From: Methanocalculus natronophilus
GTDB lineage: Archaea > Halobacteriota > Methanomicrobia > Methanomicrobiales > Methanocorpusculaceae
Length of the DNA: 64,000 bases
Assembly: GCF_038751955.1 (NCBI RefSeq)
Contig: NZ_JBCEXH010000001.1
Span: 266,300 to 330,299 of the forward strand
Reading direction: 5' to 3'
The notes beneath the pieces were generated by a model. The model was not told the DNA's origin, made no database searches, and saw nothing but the letters and a program-made list of their open reading frames with translations. This document shows, one piece after another, positions 30,455 to 39,333 of the stretch. How positions within the stretch are numbered: position 1 is the first letter of the stretch; each line of letters starts with the position of its first letter. Made by a program: the position numbers and the translations under genes.

Positions 30455-31561
30455 ATGCAACCGGTGTTTGTTTCGGGCATACAACGCGGCTCTGGAGAGG
30501 AGGAGGTGGTATCGGCAGCCAGGAGCATAACGCTGAAGGCAACCGATGATCTCTCATGGCTCTCCAAAGGCGACACGGTGCTCCTGAAACCTGCCCTGAA
30601 CTCATCATTCCCGTATCCATCCACCACTGACCCGCTCGCGGTCAGGGCTGTTGCTGATCTCCTCACTGAACGGGGAGCGGAGGTGGTGATCGGGGATCAG
30701 TCCGGCATAGAGCACGTACTCCACCATCCAGGCGGGGTGCTCCGTGGCAGTACAACTGAAAACTTCATCGCGTCCGGCATGAACAGACGTGATGGCAGGC
30801 GGTTCATCGGGTTTGAGGATGAGGGGTGGGAGGATGGGTTCTTCCATCACAAGTCAGAACAGACCCGTTCATGGAAGAATGGCTACTCTGTCACCCACTG
30901 GGTGAAGACTGCGGATCATATCATCAGCCTCCCCCGGATAAGCACCCACAGCATGACCGGGGCAACCCTTGGACTGAAGAACATGGTGGGGCTCCTCAGG
31001 GAAGACAGCAGGGTCGAATTCCATGCAAACGGCCCCATGAACAAGTATATTCTCAAGGCGACGAAAGGCAGCACACTATCATCAGTGGATGACGGAACCG
31101 GGGCATTCTTTGAGAAGATCGTCGAGATCAGCGATGTTCTCAGGGAGAAACTCAGGCTCACGCTCTTCTCTGCAACCCTTGTGCAGGCTACCTTTGGCCC
31201 TGACCGCTACAGCATTGAGTCTGGTCCAATCAGACTTGGGAAAGCAGCTGTTGTCCGGCCTGACCCTGGCCTTCTCATCGCCAGTACTGATATCATTGCT
31301 GCTGAGGCAGCAGCTCTTGCGGTCCTGAAAGAGGCACGGCAGACAGTTCCATGGATACAACGGTTTGTAGAGAAGATGGCGCTCTTTGGCAACCCTTGTA
31401 TCCGCAGCTTTGACCAGACCCCGGTTTCTGCCCACCCTGCTATTCTGCATGGGATCCGGATCGGCCTTGGAGAGATACCTGAAGAGATCATTGCAGATGA
31501 CCTTTCAGCAGCTGTTGCAGGGAGAATCAGGGATTTACTAAGATCTGCTACCGTGAGCTAA
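30455..31561 (+). CDS. DUF362 domain protein
   Basis: The 368-residue protein of the DUF362 family shows KGDTVLLKPALNSSFPYPSTTDP and the central ITSLP-like THSMTGATLGLKNMVGLL. Family members often bind iron-sulphur clusters and some are fused to ferredoxins, but this protein has only scattered cysteines and no ferredoxin domain. A role in cofactor or cluster transfer is possible; biochemical function is unproven. It is transcribed from its own promoter (TATA-like box at 30424) after the prenyltransferase and before the rubredoxin pair, separated by 121 bases from the latter. Confidence 0.8.
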   Translation: MQPVFVSGIQRGSGEEEVVSAARSITLKATDDLSWLSKGDTVLLKPALNSSFPYPSTTDPLAVRAVADLLTERGAEVVIGDQSGIEHVLHHPGGVLRGSTTENFIASGMNRRDGRRFIGFEDEGWEDGFFHHKSEQTRSWKNGYSVTHWVKTADHIISLPRISTHSMTGATLGLKNMVGLLREDSRVEFHANGPMNKYILKATKGSTLSSVDDGTGAFFEKIVEISDVLREKLRLTLFSATLVQATFGPDRYSIESGPIRLGKAAVVRPDPGLLIASTDIIAAEAAALAVLKEARQTVPWIQRFVEKMALFGNPCIRSFDQTPVSAHPAILHGIRIGLGEIPEEIIADDLSAAVAGRIRDLLRSATVS

Positions 31562-31682
31562 TCGTCCCCTGGGATAAAACTCTCCATATAAATGAGAGAA
31601 GAAGACGGCGTATGCACAAACCGCCGCGATCAAAACCCTTATGCACTAGATTATCGATTGAGATAGCAAAGGAGAGAATATC

Positions 31683-31820
31683 ATGACAGCATGGAAATGT
31701 ACAATCTGTGGCCATATTCACAATGATGAGGCAGAGGCAACAGCATTTGAATCACTCCCAAAAGACTGGGTCTGCCCGGTCTGTGCAGCACGCAAAGACC
31801 TCTTTGTGAAGAAGGAGTGA
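31683..31820 (+). CDS. Rubredoxin
   Basis: The 45-residue protein MTAWKCTICGHIH has the two iron-binding knuckles CTICG and CPVCA, and SLPKDWVCPVC, as in standard rubredoxins. It is somewhat shorter than the usual 52-54 residues. GGAGAG at 31671-31676 precedes the ATG. It lies seven bases before the F420H2 oxidase gene, and in methanogens and acetogens such pairs form one operon in which rubredoxin serves oxygen or peroxide detoxification. Confidence 0.93.
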   Translation: MTAWKCTICGHIHNDEAEATAFESLPKDWVCPVCAARKDLFVKKE

Positions 31821-31827
31821 GTGTGGC

Positions 31828-33000
31828 GTGGTTGTCCGAGCAATCAAAGAAGGAATCACCTGGGTCGGGGCAATAGACTGGGACCGCCGGCTCTTCGATG
31901 CCCTTGTCCCGACACCAAAGGGAACAAGTTACAACAGCTACCTGATACAGGGGAGCAGCAAAACCGCCCTCATCGATACCGTCGACGAGACGATGGAGAT
32001 GGAGCTTGTCACCAACCTGATGGCAGAGAATATCCATACCATCGACTACATCATCGTCAGCCATACCGAACAGGATCATTCCGGGTGCATCCCCCTGATG
32101 CTTGAACTCTATCCCGGAGCAGTCGTGCTTGCAGCACCAAAAGCAAAGGAACTCCTGATCGAGTTCTTTGGGATAGAGGAGAACAGGGTGCAGGTTGTGG
32201 AAGACGGCGAGGAGATCGATCTCGGCGGAAAAACCCTCAGGTTCATCCACGCCCCCTGGGTGCACTGGCCGGATACCATGTTCACGTATATCCCGGAAGA
32301 TTCGATCATCTTCACAACCGACTTCCTGGGCTCACACCTGGCAGCATCAGATCTCTATATTAATGACCCAAAACGGCTCTATGAATCGGCAAAACGCTAC
32401 TATGCCGAGATCATGATGCCCTTTGCAGCAAGCATACCCGCATACCTTGACACGATTGAAAACCTTGATGTGGATGTCATCGCACCAAGCCATGGCCCCC
32501 TCTACAATAACCCCGACCTGATCCTCGGGTATTACCGCACCTGGGCAACCGGAGAGCCGGCAAACACCGCGGTGATCGCCTATGTCTCGATGCACGGCAG
32601 TACAAAGAAGATGGTCGATATTCTCTCAAACGCCCTCATCGAGGAGGGTGTTGATGTCGAGCGGTTCGACCTCACGGTGAGTGACACCGGCCTGCTTGCC
32701 ATGAGCCTTGTTGAAGCAAAGACGATCATCATCGCAACACCAACAGTCCTCTTCGGAGCCCACCCCCTTGCCGTCTATGCAGCATACCTCGCAACCGCAA
32801 TCAAGCCGAAGGCGAAGTACGCAACTGTCATCGGATCATTTGGCTGGGGCGGCAAGACCATAAAACAGATCAGCGATATCATTGCTCCTTTGAAATGCGA
32901 AACCATCGATCCGGTCTATATCAGGGGACATCCTGCAGAAAAAGATGTTACCGCACTCAAAAAACTCGCAAAGACGGTTGCTGCAAAGCACGCCGAGTAA
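31828..33000 (+). CDS. fprA: F420H2:O2 oxidoreductase (flavodiiron protein)
   Basis: The 390-residue protein has an N-terminal metallo-beta-lactamase-like diiron domain, with the HxExDH ligand set in SHTEQDHSGC, then HAPWVHWPD, TTDFLGSH and SHGPLY, and a C-terminal flavodoxin domain starting AYVSMHGSTKKMVD. This is FprA, which reduces O2 to water with F420H2 in methanogens. The start is GTG at 31828, close behind the rubredoxin stop. The whole length and all metal ligands are present. A T8 run at 33071-33078 ends the unit. Confidence 0.92.
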   Translation: MVVRAIKEGITWVGAIDWDRRLFDALVPTPKGTSYNSYLIQGSSKTALIDTVDETMEMELVTNLMAENIHTIDYIIVSHTEQDHSGCIPLMLELYPGAVVLAAPKAKELLIEFFGIEENRVQVVEDGEEIDLGGKTLRFIHAPWVHWPDTMFTYIPEDSIIFTTDFLGSHLAASDLYINDPKRLYESAKRYYAEIMMPFAASIPAYLDTIENLDVDVIAPSHGPLYNNPDLILGYYRTWATGEPANTAVIAYVSMHGSTKKMVDILSNALIEEGVDVERFDLTVSDTGLLAMSLVEAKTIIIATPTVLFGAHPLAVYAAYLATAIKPKAKYATVIGSFGWGGKTIKQISDIIAPLKCETIDPVYIRGHPAEKDVTALKKLAKTVAAKHAE

Positions 33001-33070
33001 AAAAAGGGTGTTGGAGGACGCCACCTTCCTCAACCAACCTTTTCGTATTCAATAAGCCAAAACCCCTCAA

Positions 33071-33078
33071 TTTTTTTT
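33071..33078 (+). terminator. Oligo-T termination signal after fprA
   Basis: A run of eight T about 70 bases past the stop of fprA, without a strong stem, resembles the U-rich termination signals of euryarchaea. It lies before the PH-domain gene's promoter. Confidence 0.4.
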
Positions 33079-33146
33079 GACAAAAAACGCATCAGAGCCA
33101 CAGGCCACACACAATCCCTTTAAGCGAAGACATCCAGTATTCTTTC

Positions 33147-33740
33147 ATGACCACACAGCCCTACCGGATCGGCGAGACATTCAACCCCGATCCTGCACTG
33201 AAAAAGTACTACTTCCTCATCTATGCAATCATCCTCATCCTCGCAGCAGGATTCAGTATCGGCATCCTTGCCGTGGTGCCTGGTATCGCCGCACTTGTCA
33301 TAACCATCCCGATCATCGCAGCCCTCCTCTTCATCCTCTACTGGCTGCCGCTCTACTACAAATCCATCGTCTACGAACTGACCCCAACTGAGATCACTTG
33401 GAGACGGGGCGTCTGGTTCCGCCAGAACGCTATCGTCCCCTACTCCAGGATCACCAACATCGACATCTACCAGGGCCCGGTAATGCGGCTCTTTGGGATC
33501 TCGAGCCTGCACATCCAGACTGCCGGCTACTCGGCCCAGCCAATGGCAGAACTCAGCCTGAGCGGCATCACCGGTGCAGAAGAACTCAGGGAGCTTGTTA
33601 TGGGATATGTCAGGTCCGGCCCCGCAATTGCAACCGAGTCAGGAGGCGAGATCCCGCCAGCCCGTTCAAAAGACCCGCTTCTTGACGAGATACGGCAGAT
33701 CAGGACAACCCTTGAACGAATTGATGAAAAGATCCGCTAA
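33147..33740 (+). CDS. Membrane-anchored bacterial PH-domain (bPH2/YdbS-like) protein
   Basis: The 197-residue protein has two adjacent membrane helices (about 23-70: YYFLIYAIILILAA and LVITIPIIAALLFIL) followed by a bPH2 domain with YELTPTEITWRRGVWFRQ and PYSRITNIDIYQGPVMRLFGI, and a charged C-terminal helix that may coil (LLDEIRQIRTTLERIDEKI). The start ATG 33147 follows a CCTTTAAG stretch, possibly TATA-like. Function in the family is membrane-linked but not established. It is alone between the FprA and heme operons. Confidence 0.85.
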   Translation: MTTQPYRIGETFNPDPALKKYYFLIYAIILILAAGFSIGILAVVPGIAALVITIPIIAALLFILYWLPLYYKSIVYELTPTEITWRRGVWFRQNAIVPYSRITNIDIYQGPVMRLFGISSLHIQTAGYSAQPMAELSLSGITGAEELRELVMGYVRSGPAIATESGGEIPPARSKDPLLDEIRQIRTTLERIDEKIR

Positions 33741-33872
33741 ATCACTTTTTTTCCCTCTCACCTGGAAGCAGAAGTCCGGAATACAAACCTATTTTAGAGT
33801 CATACAACAAAAAGAGCGTATGTGAGAGGGCATGCCAGGAAAGCCGGAACAGAACGTACAGAGGATTGTAGC

Positions 33873-34946
33873 ATGCATAAACCGGATACAACCCCCCGTC
33901 TCATCTCATGGAACATCACGCTCCGCTGCCCGCTTGGATGCAGCCACTGTTATGTGGATGCAGGGAATCGCGAACCTGATGGAGTCCTCCAAACAGAAGA
34001 GGCAAAAGAGGTCATCGACCAGATCCGGGACGTGGGCAGCCCCCTCCTCATTCTGAGCGGCGGCGAGCCCCTTCTCAGGGAAGACCTCACCGAACTGGCA
34101 GCCTATGGAACAGAACAGGGCCTCAGGATTGCCATTGGCACATCCGGGTATACACTCGACCAGCAGATGGCCGTCCGTCTCGCCGATGCAGGGGTTCTGG
34201 CTGCTGCAATCAGCCTGGATTCAACTGATCCGGATGTCCACGACTCGTTTCGGGGTGTGAAGGGAGCCTGGGAGCGGGCCGTGTCAGCGATAGATGCATG
34301 CCATGATGCAGGAATACGGGTGCAGATCAATATGACGGTGGTCAGGCCACAGAGAGCTGCTATCGATGCGGTCATCGGGTTTGGTGAAGAGAAGGGTGTA
34401 GCAGACTACCACCTCTTCTTCCCGGTGCATACCGGCAGGGGCCACTCGATCAGCCTCAGGTCACCTGAAGAGTACGAGAAGATCATCCGGGACGTCCTGC
34501 TTCACCACAGTAGAGATGGCATCACCATCCGGCCGACCTGTGCTCCCCAGTTCCGGAGGATTGCTGATGAGATCGGGATCAGAAATGATGCATGGGGGAG
34601 AGGCTGCCTTGCCGGGATCACCTACTGCCGGATCTATGCAAACGGCGACGTCACCCCCTGCCCCTATCTTCCGGTCTCTGCCGGAAACCTGAGGAATACG
34701 ACCTTCAAAGAGATCTGGAACAGTTCAGAACTCTTTCATGCACTCAGAAACCAGGATAACCTGACCGGACGGTGTGGAATATGCAGCTACCGCACCATCT
34801 GCGGAGGGTGCCGGGCCCGGGCATACCAGGGCCATGCAGAGACACGGTGGTGTGACGGCCTCAGGGAGCCGGGTCCGGTCTCACGCGATATCCTGGCTGA
34901 GGACCCCTTATGCTGGTACCAGCCAGGAGAGGAGGCAGACACATGA
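33873..34946 (+). CDS. ahbD: Heme b synthase AhbD, radical SAM
   Basis: The 357-residue radical SAM enzyme converts iron-coproporphyrin III to heme b in the alternative (siroheme) heme route by oxidative decarboxylation of propionates. The radical SAM cluster motif CPLGCSHC (a CxxxCxxC set) lies at about residues 18-25. The C-terminal SPASM-like region has GRGCLAGITYC, CPYLPVSAGN, CGICSYRTICGGCRARAY and DPLCWYQPG, as in AhbD. The start ATG 33873 follows GAGG; the frame further upstream is not conserved. It begins a tight four-gene operon: its stop overlaps the next start (ATGA). Confidence 0.88.
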   Translation: MHKPDTTPRLISWNITLRCPLGCSHCYVDAGNREPDGVLQTEEAKEVIDQIRDVGSPLLILSGGEPLLREDLTELAAYGTEQGLRIAIGTSGYTLDQQMAVRLADAGVLAAAISLDSTDPDVHDSFRGVKGAWERAVSAIDACHDAGIRVQINMTVVRPQRAAIDAVIGFGEEKGVADYHLFFPVHTGRGHSISLRSPEEYEKIIRDVLLHHSRDGITIRPTCAPQFRRIADEIGIRNDAWGRGCLAGITYCRIYANGDVTPCPYLPVSAGNLRNTTFKEIWNSSELFHALRNQDNLTGRCGICSYRTICGGCRARAYQGHAETRWCDGLREPGPVSRDILAEDPLCWYQPGEEADT

Positions 34947-35461
34947 CTGATGGAGAGACACCTGAGAAGGAGATCGATTATGTAGACCGTCTCCTCCTTG
35001 ATGCACTCCAGGAAGACCTCCCCCTGGTGGAGAACCCCTGGCAGGCAGTCGGGGAGATGGCTGGCATCAGCGGGGATGAGTGCATCGAGAGGCTCAGCCG
35101 CCTGAAAGAGGCGGGTATCCTCCGGAACATCTCACCCATTCTTGATTCCAGGACATTTGGATTAAAAGCCGGATCACTGGTTGCCGTCCATGTACCGGAA
35201 GAGGAGATCCTAAGGGTCACAAGAATCATCAACAGCTACCGGAGCGTCTCGCACAACTATCGCCGTGACCACCATTACAATATCTGGTTCACCCTCGCCG
35301 GAAAGACCGATGAAGAGATCAATCGCACCTGCGAGGAGATTAAAAGACGTGCCGGCATCCCGGCGGAGGATATGATTGCGCTCCCAACCATCCGGGCATA
35401 CAAGATCGATGTCAGGTTCTCCTGCACAACCACCAGTGAGGATGAGCATGGATCAGACTGA
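34943..35461 (+). CDS. ahbA/ahbB: Siroheme decarboxylase subunit (AhbA/AhbB-type, Lrp fold) 1
   Basis: The 172-residue protein has an Lrp/AsnC-like helix-turn-helix (IDYVDRLLLDALQEDLPLVENPW, quoted in part as VDRLLLDALQEDLPL) and a RAM-like C-terminal domain with SVSHNYRRDHHYNIWFTLAG. The NY-R-HHYN-WFT pattern marks the AhbA/AhbB decarboxylase pair, which removes two carboxyls from siroheme to form 12,18-didecarboxysiroheme, rather than transcription factors. Start ATG 34943 overlaps the ahbD stop. Which of the two subunits is A and which B cannot be decided here. Confidence 0.85.
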   Translation: MTDGETPEKEIDYVDRLLLDALQEDLPLVENPWQAVGEMAGISGDECIERLSRLKEAGILRNISPILDSRTFGLKAGSLVAVHVPEEEILRVTRIINSYRSVSHNYRRDHHYNIWFTLAGKTDEEINRTCEEIKRRAGIPAEDMIALPTIRAYKIDVRFSCTTTSEDEHGSD

Positions 35462-35930
35462 CAGGACGCTCCTCGCAGAGCTTGAGAAAGGCATACCGTT
35501 CTCAAAGCGCCCGTTTCAAGAGATCGGAGAGAGAATTGGCATCACGGAGCAGGAGGTACTATCCCGGATCGCAAACCTCAAAGACACATGCATCATCAGG
35601 AAGATCCGGGCCCGGATCAACCAGCGGGAGATCGGAATCGAGGCAAACGCCCTGGTCGCATGGAAGGTTCCAAACGACTGGAACGGGTTTTTGGAACTGG
35701 CGTCCCTGCCTGGCGTCTCCCACTGCTATCTCAGGAAGCCCATCCCCGGCAGGTGGGACTACAATGTCTATACCGTGCACCATAACCGTGAGCGGCACGA
35801 AGTCTATACCCTCGTCGAAGAGTTCGCAACAAGGAAAGGGATCACCGATTATATCGTCCTCTTCAGCACCGAAGAGTTGAAACGTGTCCCGGCGGTCCGG
35901 ATTAAAGAGTGCGGAGATATTTTGCTATGA
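35448..35930 (+). CDS. ahbA/ahbB: Siroheme decarboxylase subunit (AhbA/AhbB-type, Lrp fold) 2
   Basis: The 160-residue partner of the preceding gene begins MDQTDRTLLAELEKGIPF, followed by the helix-turn-helix PFQEIGERIGITEQEVLSRI and the substrate-pocket region VSHCYLRKPIPGRWDYNVYTVHH. ATG 35448 is preceded by GAGG at 35438-35441; an in-frame ATG at 35442 is less well spaced. The start lies inside the end of the first subunit gene (14-base overlap), and its own stop overlaps ahbC (ATGA). The two probably form a heterodimer. Confidence 0.85.
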   Translation: MDQTDRTLLAELEKGIPFSKRPFQEIGERIGITEQEVLSRIANLKDTCIIRKIRARINQREIGIEANALVAWKVPNDWNGFLELASLPGVSHCYLRKPIPGRWDYNVYTVHHNRERHEVYTLVEEFATRKGITDYIVLFSTEELKRVPAVRIKECGDILL

Positions 35931-37117
35931 ACAGGATCACCCAATGCCTCCATGGGAAAGGAACAGTCAGCGCAATGATGAACCACAAACCAGGAGGAAC
36001 TGCGGCCACACCCGGACGGTATCTTGCCTGGCTTCCGGAGTACCGCCCTGTACTCTTCTGGAACATAACCGAAAGATGCAACCTGAACTGCACCCACTGC
36101 TACAGCAGATCCGGGCCCGGGACGAAGTGTGAGGGGGAACTCACCACGGCTGAGGCAAAAGCCCTCATCGATGACCTTGCGGAGATGAAGGTGCCGCTTA
36201 TCCTCTTCACCGGAGGAGAGCCGCTTATGAGATCTGATCTCTTCACCCTGGCAGCATATGCAGAGGAGAAGGGGATCATGTCTGCCCTCTCGACAAACGG
36301 GACACTGATCACAGAAGAGATCGCAGCACAGATCAAGGAGAGCGGGATCGGGTATGCCGGCATATCGCTTGATGGTGCAACAGCAGAAACCCACAACCGG
36401 TTCCGGGGATCTGAGGATGCATTCGACCAGACGGTTGCGGCATTCAGCCACTGCAATGATGCTGGCCTCAGGTGCGGCGCACGGGTAACCCTGACACGTG
36501 AGAACTACCAGGAGCTCGAGGCTCTCATTGATCTGGCTCTTGAGATCGGCGCATCCCGGTTCTGCCTCTACTGGCTTGTCCCAAGCGGGCGTGGCGGTGA
36601 TGCCTATGACCGGCTCCAGCTCGATGGGGAAGAGGTAACCGCTGCTCTCAATCTCCTCTACCAGAAGGCAAAAGAGACCGACCCGGCCAGGATGGAGTTT
36701 CTCACCGTCGACGCCCCACAGGATGCAATCTATCTTCTTCATGCGATGAGAGCTGACGGGGCAGATGATCTCGAAGAAGCAGAGTCACTCATCTCCTCGG
36801 TGCAGGGGGGGTGCAGTGCAGGCAGGCGGGTTGCCAGCATCAGTTCTGATGGCAGCGTCTACCCCTGCCAGTTCGCGCAATCTGACGACCTCCTGGCAGG
36901 AAATATCAGGGACCGTCCCTTCTCTGCAATCTGGAATGATAACGGCAATTCCATCCTCACGTTCTTCAGGAGCAAGCGAGACGCCCTGCAGGGAGCATGC
37001 ACCGGCTGCAGCCACCTTGCCATCTGTGGCGGCGGCTGCCGGATTCGGGCACTCAGGATCCGTGGCGATATCAATGCAGAAGATCCATTCTGTTTTGTCT
37101 CAAGGCAGAACGGGTAG
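35927..37117 (+). CDS. ahbC: 12,18-didecarboxysiroheme deacetylase AhbC, radical SAM
   Basis: The 396-residue enzyme removes two acetate side chains to give iron-coproporphyrin III. The radical SAM motif CNLNCTHC follows the family signature PVLFWNITERC (about residue 41), then LFTGGEPLMRSDLF. The C-terminal part has GGCSAGRRVASISSDGSVYPCQF, CTGCSHLAICGGGCRIRA and EDPFC, an auxiliary cluster-binding region of AhbC type. The N-terminus has a long leader (MNRITQCLHG and onward) before the conserved core; ATG 35927 overlaps the decarboxylase stop and is the coupled start. It is the last gene of the heme operon. Confidence 0.88.
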   Translation: MNRITQCLHGKGTVSAMMNHKPGGTAATPGRYLAWLPEYRPVLFWNITERCNLNCTHCYSRSGPGTKCEGELTTAEAKALIDDLAEMKVPLILFTGGEPLMRSDLFTLAAYAEEKGIMSALSTNGTLITEEIAAQIKESGIGYAGISLDGATAETHNRFRGSEDAFDQTVAAFSHCNDAGLRCGARVTLTRENYQELEALIDLALEIGASRFCLYWLVPSGRGGDAYDRLQLDGEEVTAALNLLYQKAKETDPARMEFLTVDAPQDAIYLLHAMRADGADDLEEAESLISSVQGGCSAGRRVASISSDGSVYPCQFAQSDDLLAGNIRDRPFSAIWNDNGNSILTFFRSKRDALQGACTGCSHLAICGGGCRIRALRIRGDINAEDPFCFVSRQNG

Positions 37118-37145
37118 GAGATTTTTTCCCTTTCCGTACCGGGGT
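37118..37145. terminator. T-rich intergenic between convergent ahbC and AIP synthase
   Basis: T6 at 37122-37127 follows the ahbC stop directly, and the opposite strand has an A/T-rich stretch (TTATTTTTGC in plus) at the end of the minus-strand gene. The convergent operons probably both stop in this short gap. Confidence 0.4.
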
Positions 37146-37151
37146 GATACG

Positions 37152-37757
37152 TTATTTTTGCTTCTTCAGTTCCTTCCAGACAAAATGGAAACGCTGGATG
37201 GCGGTGATATGGCCCAGGATACCAAAGACAAGAAGCATGCCGCCTAAGAATGTCCAGTCAAACAGCCCTGATGGATAGAGGATATCTGCGATGCCTGCGA
37301 TGAGGATCAGAAAGAGGCGATCAGCCCGGCCAAGCAGCCCGCCATAGTAGCGGCCAACACCCACAGCCTGCGCCTGGGTGCCCAGGTACGAGGACATCAG
37401 GACGCCGGTCAGCGCAAAGACGCCAACCTCCCAGGGAGCAAACCCTCCGGCAAAGATACCGATGATGATGAAGATATCCGCATACCTGTCAAGGACATGA
37501 TCGAGGAAGTCACCCTTCACACCGGCAGAGCCCATTTCCCGTGCAATAGCTCCGTCTATAGCGTCAAAAAAAGCATTGATCGCAACAAAGAGAACCCCGA
37601 TCCCGATCTCGCGGTACCAGAACGCGGTTCCGGCAATCATTGCGGCGATGAGTGCCAGAACCGTCGATATATTCGGGGTGAGACCGAGACGTATCGAGAG
37701 CCTGGCAACCGGGCGGACAAAGCCGGCCATATGTGGACGGAGCGAATCGAGTGTCAT
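37152..37757 (-). CDS. CDP-alcohol phosphatidyltransferase, probable archaetidylinositol-phosphate synthase
   Basis: The 201-residue membrane enzyme has the CDP-alcohol phosphotransferase motif DxxDGxxAR-x8-GxxxDxxxD, seen as DAIDGAIAR then GDFLDHVLDRYAD, and about six membrane helices. In archaea this class makes archaetidylinositol phosphate from CDP-archaeol and inositol phosphate; other archaetidyl transferases share the motif, so the head group is inferred. It is the last gene of the minus-strand operon and overlaps the upstream kinase by four bases (ATGA). Confidence 0.85.
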   Translation of the reverse strand: MTLDSLRPHMAGFVRPVARLSIRLGLTPNISTVLALIAAMIAGTAFWYREIGIGVLFVAINAFFDAIDGAIAREMGSAGVKGDFLDHVLDRYADIFIIIGIFAGGFAPWEVGVFALTGVLMSSYLGTQAQAVGVGRYYGGLLGRADRLFLILIAGIADILYPSGLFDWTFLGGMLLVFGILGHITAIQRFHFVWKELKKQK

Positions 37758-38269
37758 GGCATCTGGTTCATGAGATAATCCGACCAGTCACAGATGCCAT
37801 GTGCAGGAAGAGCATTCCCGTTTTGAACATCCATGACAAAGGCCGCGACATTACTGCTATCGGTATCAGTCGTCTCATACTCATAAATTACTTCTGATTG
37901 AAAAGACTCAAGTGCCTCGATCAGGACGGAATCAAGTGCTTCTGCAAGGGCATTCTCTTCAGCCTTCTCAACCGTATACCCCCGGGCCATGAGACGCTCC
38001 CTGATTTCGATTGGATTACAGCGGAGGATGACCACCCGGTCACAGGGGAGGAGATGGGCAAGATGGCCTTCGACTACACCATCAAAGGGTTCAAATTCTG
38101 CTGCCCACCGATCCTCGTCAATGATCACCGTCTCCCTGTCCGGATCATCACCCAGGATATAGGGCTCAATCGTATCATTGATAAAGAGTACAGGGACGCC
38201 ACGATCCCGCAGGATACCCGCAACCGTTGTCTTGCCGGTACCGGGAACACCGGTTAACCCAACCATCAT
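37754..38269 (-). CDS. AK6/Fap7-type adenylate kinase-like P-loop protein
   Basis: The 171-residue protein starts MMVGLTGVPGTGKTTVAGIL, with a Walker A P-loop, then GVVEGHLAHLLPCDRVVILRC, the pattern of AK6/Fap7 (adenylate kinase 6) proteins. The human and yeast homologues act in late small-ribosomal-subunit maturation; archaeal members form a related group of AMP kinase-like ATPases. A lid with IRERLMARGYTVEKAEENA follows. It overlaps hisC upstream and the AIP synthase downstream by four bases each. Confidence 0.88.
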   Translation of the reverse strand: MMVGLTGVPGTGKTTVAGILRDRGVPVLFINDTIEPYILGDDPDRETVIIDEDRWAAEFEPFDGVVEGHLAHLLPCDRVVILRCNPIEIRERLMARGYTVEKAEENALAEALDSVLIEALESFQSEVIYEYETTDTDSSNVAAFVMDVQNGNALPAHGICDWSDYLMNQMP

Positions 38270-39333
38270 AGTGCGTGTACCCCGGAGAGGAACCGCTCAC
38301 ATTCCCAGTCTTCCCCGATCGTGACCCGGATATAGGTCTCACCAAGACCGGTGAAACTTTCGCATGACCTGACAAGCACCCCCTGTGTCGCAAGTGCATC
38401 CGCTGCTTCCCGACCGGTATGAGGAGCGACATTGACAAGCACGAAGTTTGCCCCGCTTTCAGAGACAGGATAGGGGATCTCCTCCAGGAACCGGCTCCGC
38501 CACCTGAGGACATGCGCAGTATAGCTCTCCCTATAAGCCGGATCCGAGAGAGCACCGATTGCTGCGCTCTCCGAGACCACGTTCAATGCAAATGGTGTTG
38601 CAGCCCGCTCGTAATAGGGCAGGAACCATTCCGGGACGAACGCATACCCGATCCTGAGCCCGGCAAGCCCATAGGCCTTCGACATGGTGCGCCCGATGAT
38701 CAGGTTGTCAAACTCGTCGAGAAGCGGAAGGTAGTCGACTCCTGAGAACTCGACATACGCGTTATCCAGGAAGAGGAGACCCCGGATCTCTTCAAGGATA
38801 CGGGCAATCCGATCAGGCGGGGTAACTGTTCCCGTGGGATTGTTTGGCGAACAGATAAACGAGAGTTTTGCATCCCCTGCAGCTGCAAGAAACGCATCAG
38901 GGTCCAGGGCAAACGACTCCGTCCGCGGTACATGCACCGTTGCTCCCCCCTGTGCGGAAACGGCAAGGTCATAGAACGAGAACGTGGGGGTTGAGATAGC
39001 AACCGGATCACCTTCTGAAATGAGTGTCCTGACTACCGTCTCGATAACGCCATCCATACCCGCTCCTGCCACAACCGGGCATACACCATGCAAATTTTGG
39101 AGTTTCTCTCTCAGGCTGCTGCTTCTTGTATCGGGATACCTGTTTGCTGATTTGAGTGCCTCTGCTGCAGCTGCCGCTGCGAGATCTGATGGGGGGAACG
39201 GATTTTCATTTGAGGCAAGCCGGGCAATCCTCGCAAACCCATGCCGTGCCGCAATATCCTCTGCCTTCCCGGCATAGACGTACCCGCCTTCCGAGAAGAC
39301 GGATCTAACCAAGGACTTCCCTGAGAACTTCAT
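38266..39333 (-). CDS. hisC: Histidinol-phosphate aminotransferase
   Basis: The 355-residue PLP enzyme converts imidazole-acetol phosphate and glutamate to histidinol phosphate. The N-terminal VRSVFSEGGYVYAGKAEDIA, quoted from its start as VRSVFSEGGYVYAGKA, then RLASNENPFPPSD. The PLP lysine lies in TMSKAYGLAGLRIGY, and FICSPNNPTGTV is the cofactor region. I chose ATG 39333; a GTG at 39342 is just upstream. The start lies inside the argD 3' end (29-base overlap) and the stop overlaps the kinase. A class I aminotransferase with another substrate is possible, but HisC fits best. Confidence 0.9.
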   Translation of the reverse strand: MKFSGKSLVRSVFSEGGYVYAGKAEDIAARHGFARIARLASNENPFPPSDLAAAAAAEALKSANRYPDTRSSSLREKLQNLHGVCPVVAGAGMDGVIETVVRTLISEGDPVAISTPTFSFYDLAVSAQGGATVHVPRTESFALDPDAFLAAAGDAKLSFICSPNNPTGTVTPPDRIARILEEIRGLLFLDNAYVEFSGVDYLPLLDEFDNLIIGRTMSKAYGLAGLRIGYAFVPEWFLPYYERAATPFALNVVSESAAIGALSDPAYRESYTAHVLRWRSRFLEEIPYPVSESGANFVLVNVAPHTGREAADALATQGVLVRSCESFTGLGETYIRVTIGEDWECERFLSGVHAL

